A stretch of DNA of 23,251 nt, taken from positions 1 through 23,251 of the IMG/VR virus record IMGVR_UViG_3300028388_001913; one strand, written 5' to 3'. Shown here one piece after another: positions 23,194-23,251 of this stretch; positions within the stretch are counted from its first letter, which is position 1, and every line of letters starts with the position of its first letter. A program made the translations under genes and the position numbers. This stretch comes from a virus. A model generated the notes under the pieces. That model had not been told where the DNA came from and did no database searches. It saw nothing but the letters and a program-made list of their open reading frames with translations.

Positions 23194-23251
23194 AGTTCTG
23201 CGGCACCGTAGACGCCACGACGTCCTGCGCCAGAGAGCGAGTATCCCCTTC

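Noticed and set aside
1-23251. tRNA genes, CRISPR arrays, insertion sequences, integrase or lysis genes
   Set aside because: Looked for in gaps and frames; no cloverleaf, regularly spaced repeat array, transposase, integrase, holin or endolysin pattern was seen in this window.

Overview
The window is the virion-building (late) region of a tailed double-stranded DNA bacteriophage (Caudoviricetes), most likely a siphovirus. Fifteen genes run leftward, on the minus strand, in the standard packaging-head-connector-tail order. No tail sheath gene lies between the tail terminator and tube genes, which argues against a contractile tail. The host cannot be named from the sequence. Two clues are AT-moderate genes with a GC-shifted codon choice in the most abundant virion proteins, and two promoters whose -10 box sits almost on the start codon (leaderless-type mRNAs). 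Both would fit a GC-rich host with many leaderless transcripts, such as Deinococcus-Thermus or actinobacteria, but this is inference only.

Layout from right to left. 22588-23251: one rightward, very GC-rich gene of unknown function, with a long hairpin-bearing leader and a UUCG terminator. 22325-22587: divergent control region with a G-run tract. 22318-19594: an unknown 201-aa protein, a probable PD-(D/E)XK nuclease with an N-terminal homing-endonuclease-associated-type DNA-binding repeat, a ParB/sulfiredoxin-fold protein, and a probable small terminase. 19526-13765: large terminase, Mu gp29/DUF935-like portal, Mu gpI-like protease fused to scaffold (with a nested internal scaffold start), head decoration protein, and a lambda gpE-like major capsid protein. 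13700-11378: small head protein, connector, basic neck protein, tail terminator, and a small unknown. 11368-9757: tail tube, then the two tail assembly chaperones made by a -1 frameshift on a double slippery site. 9714-2029: a very long (2,561-aa) tape measure protein. 1977-1: the start of a tail fibre gene that runs off the left edge.

How the genes work together: the terminase fills proheads built from portal, protease/scaffold and capsid. The connector proteins close the head and join it to a tail whose tube polymerises along the chaperone-coated tape measure. Most genes overlap by 1-23 bases or lie within about 30 bases of each other, and most have good Shine-Dalgarno sites. Strong hairpins follow capsid, tube, chaperone and tape measure genes, which probably sets the steep copy-number differences between these products.

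Points most worth a second look: the overlapping G_GGA_AAA and A_AAA_AAG slippery heptamers with a possible pseudoknot; the tape measure length, implying a tail near 380 nm, with its 431-residue stretch lacking any lysine; the nuclease plus ParB-like pair placed directly upstream of the terminase genes; and the near-leaderless promoters.
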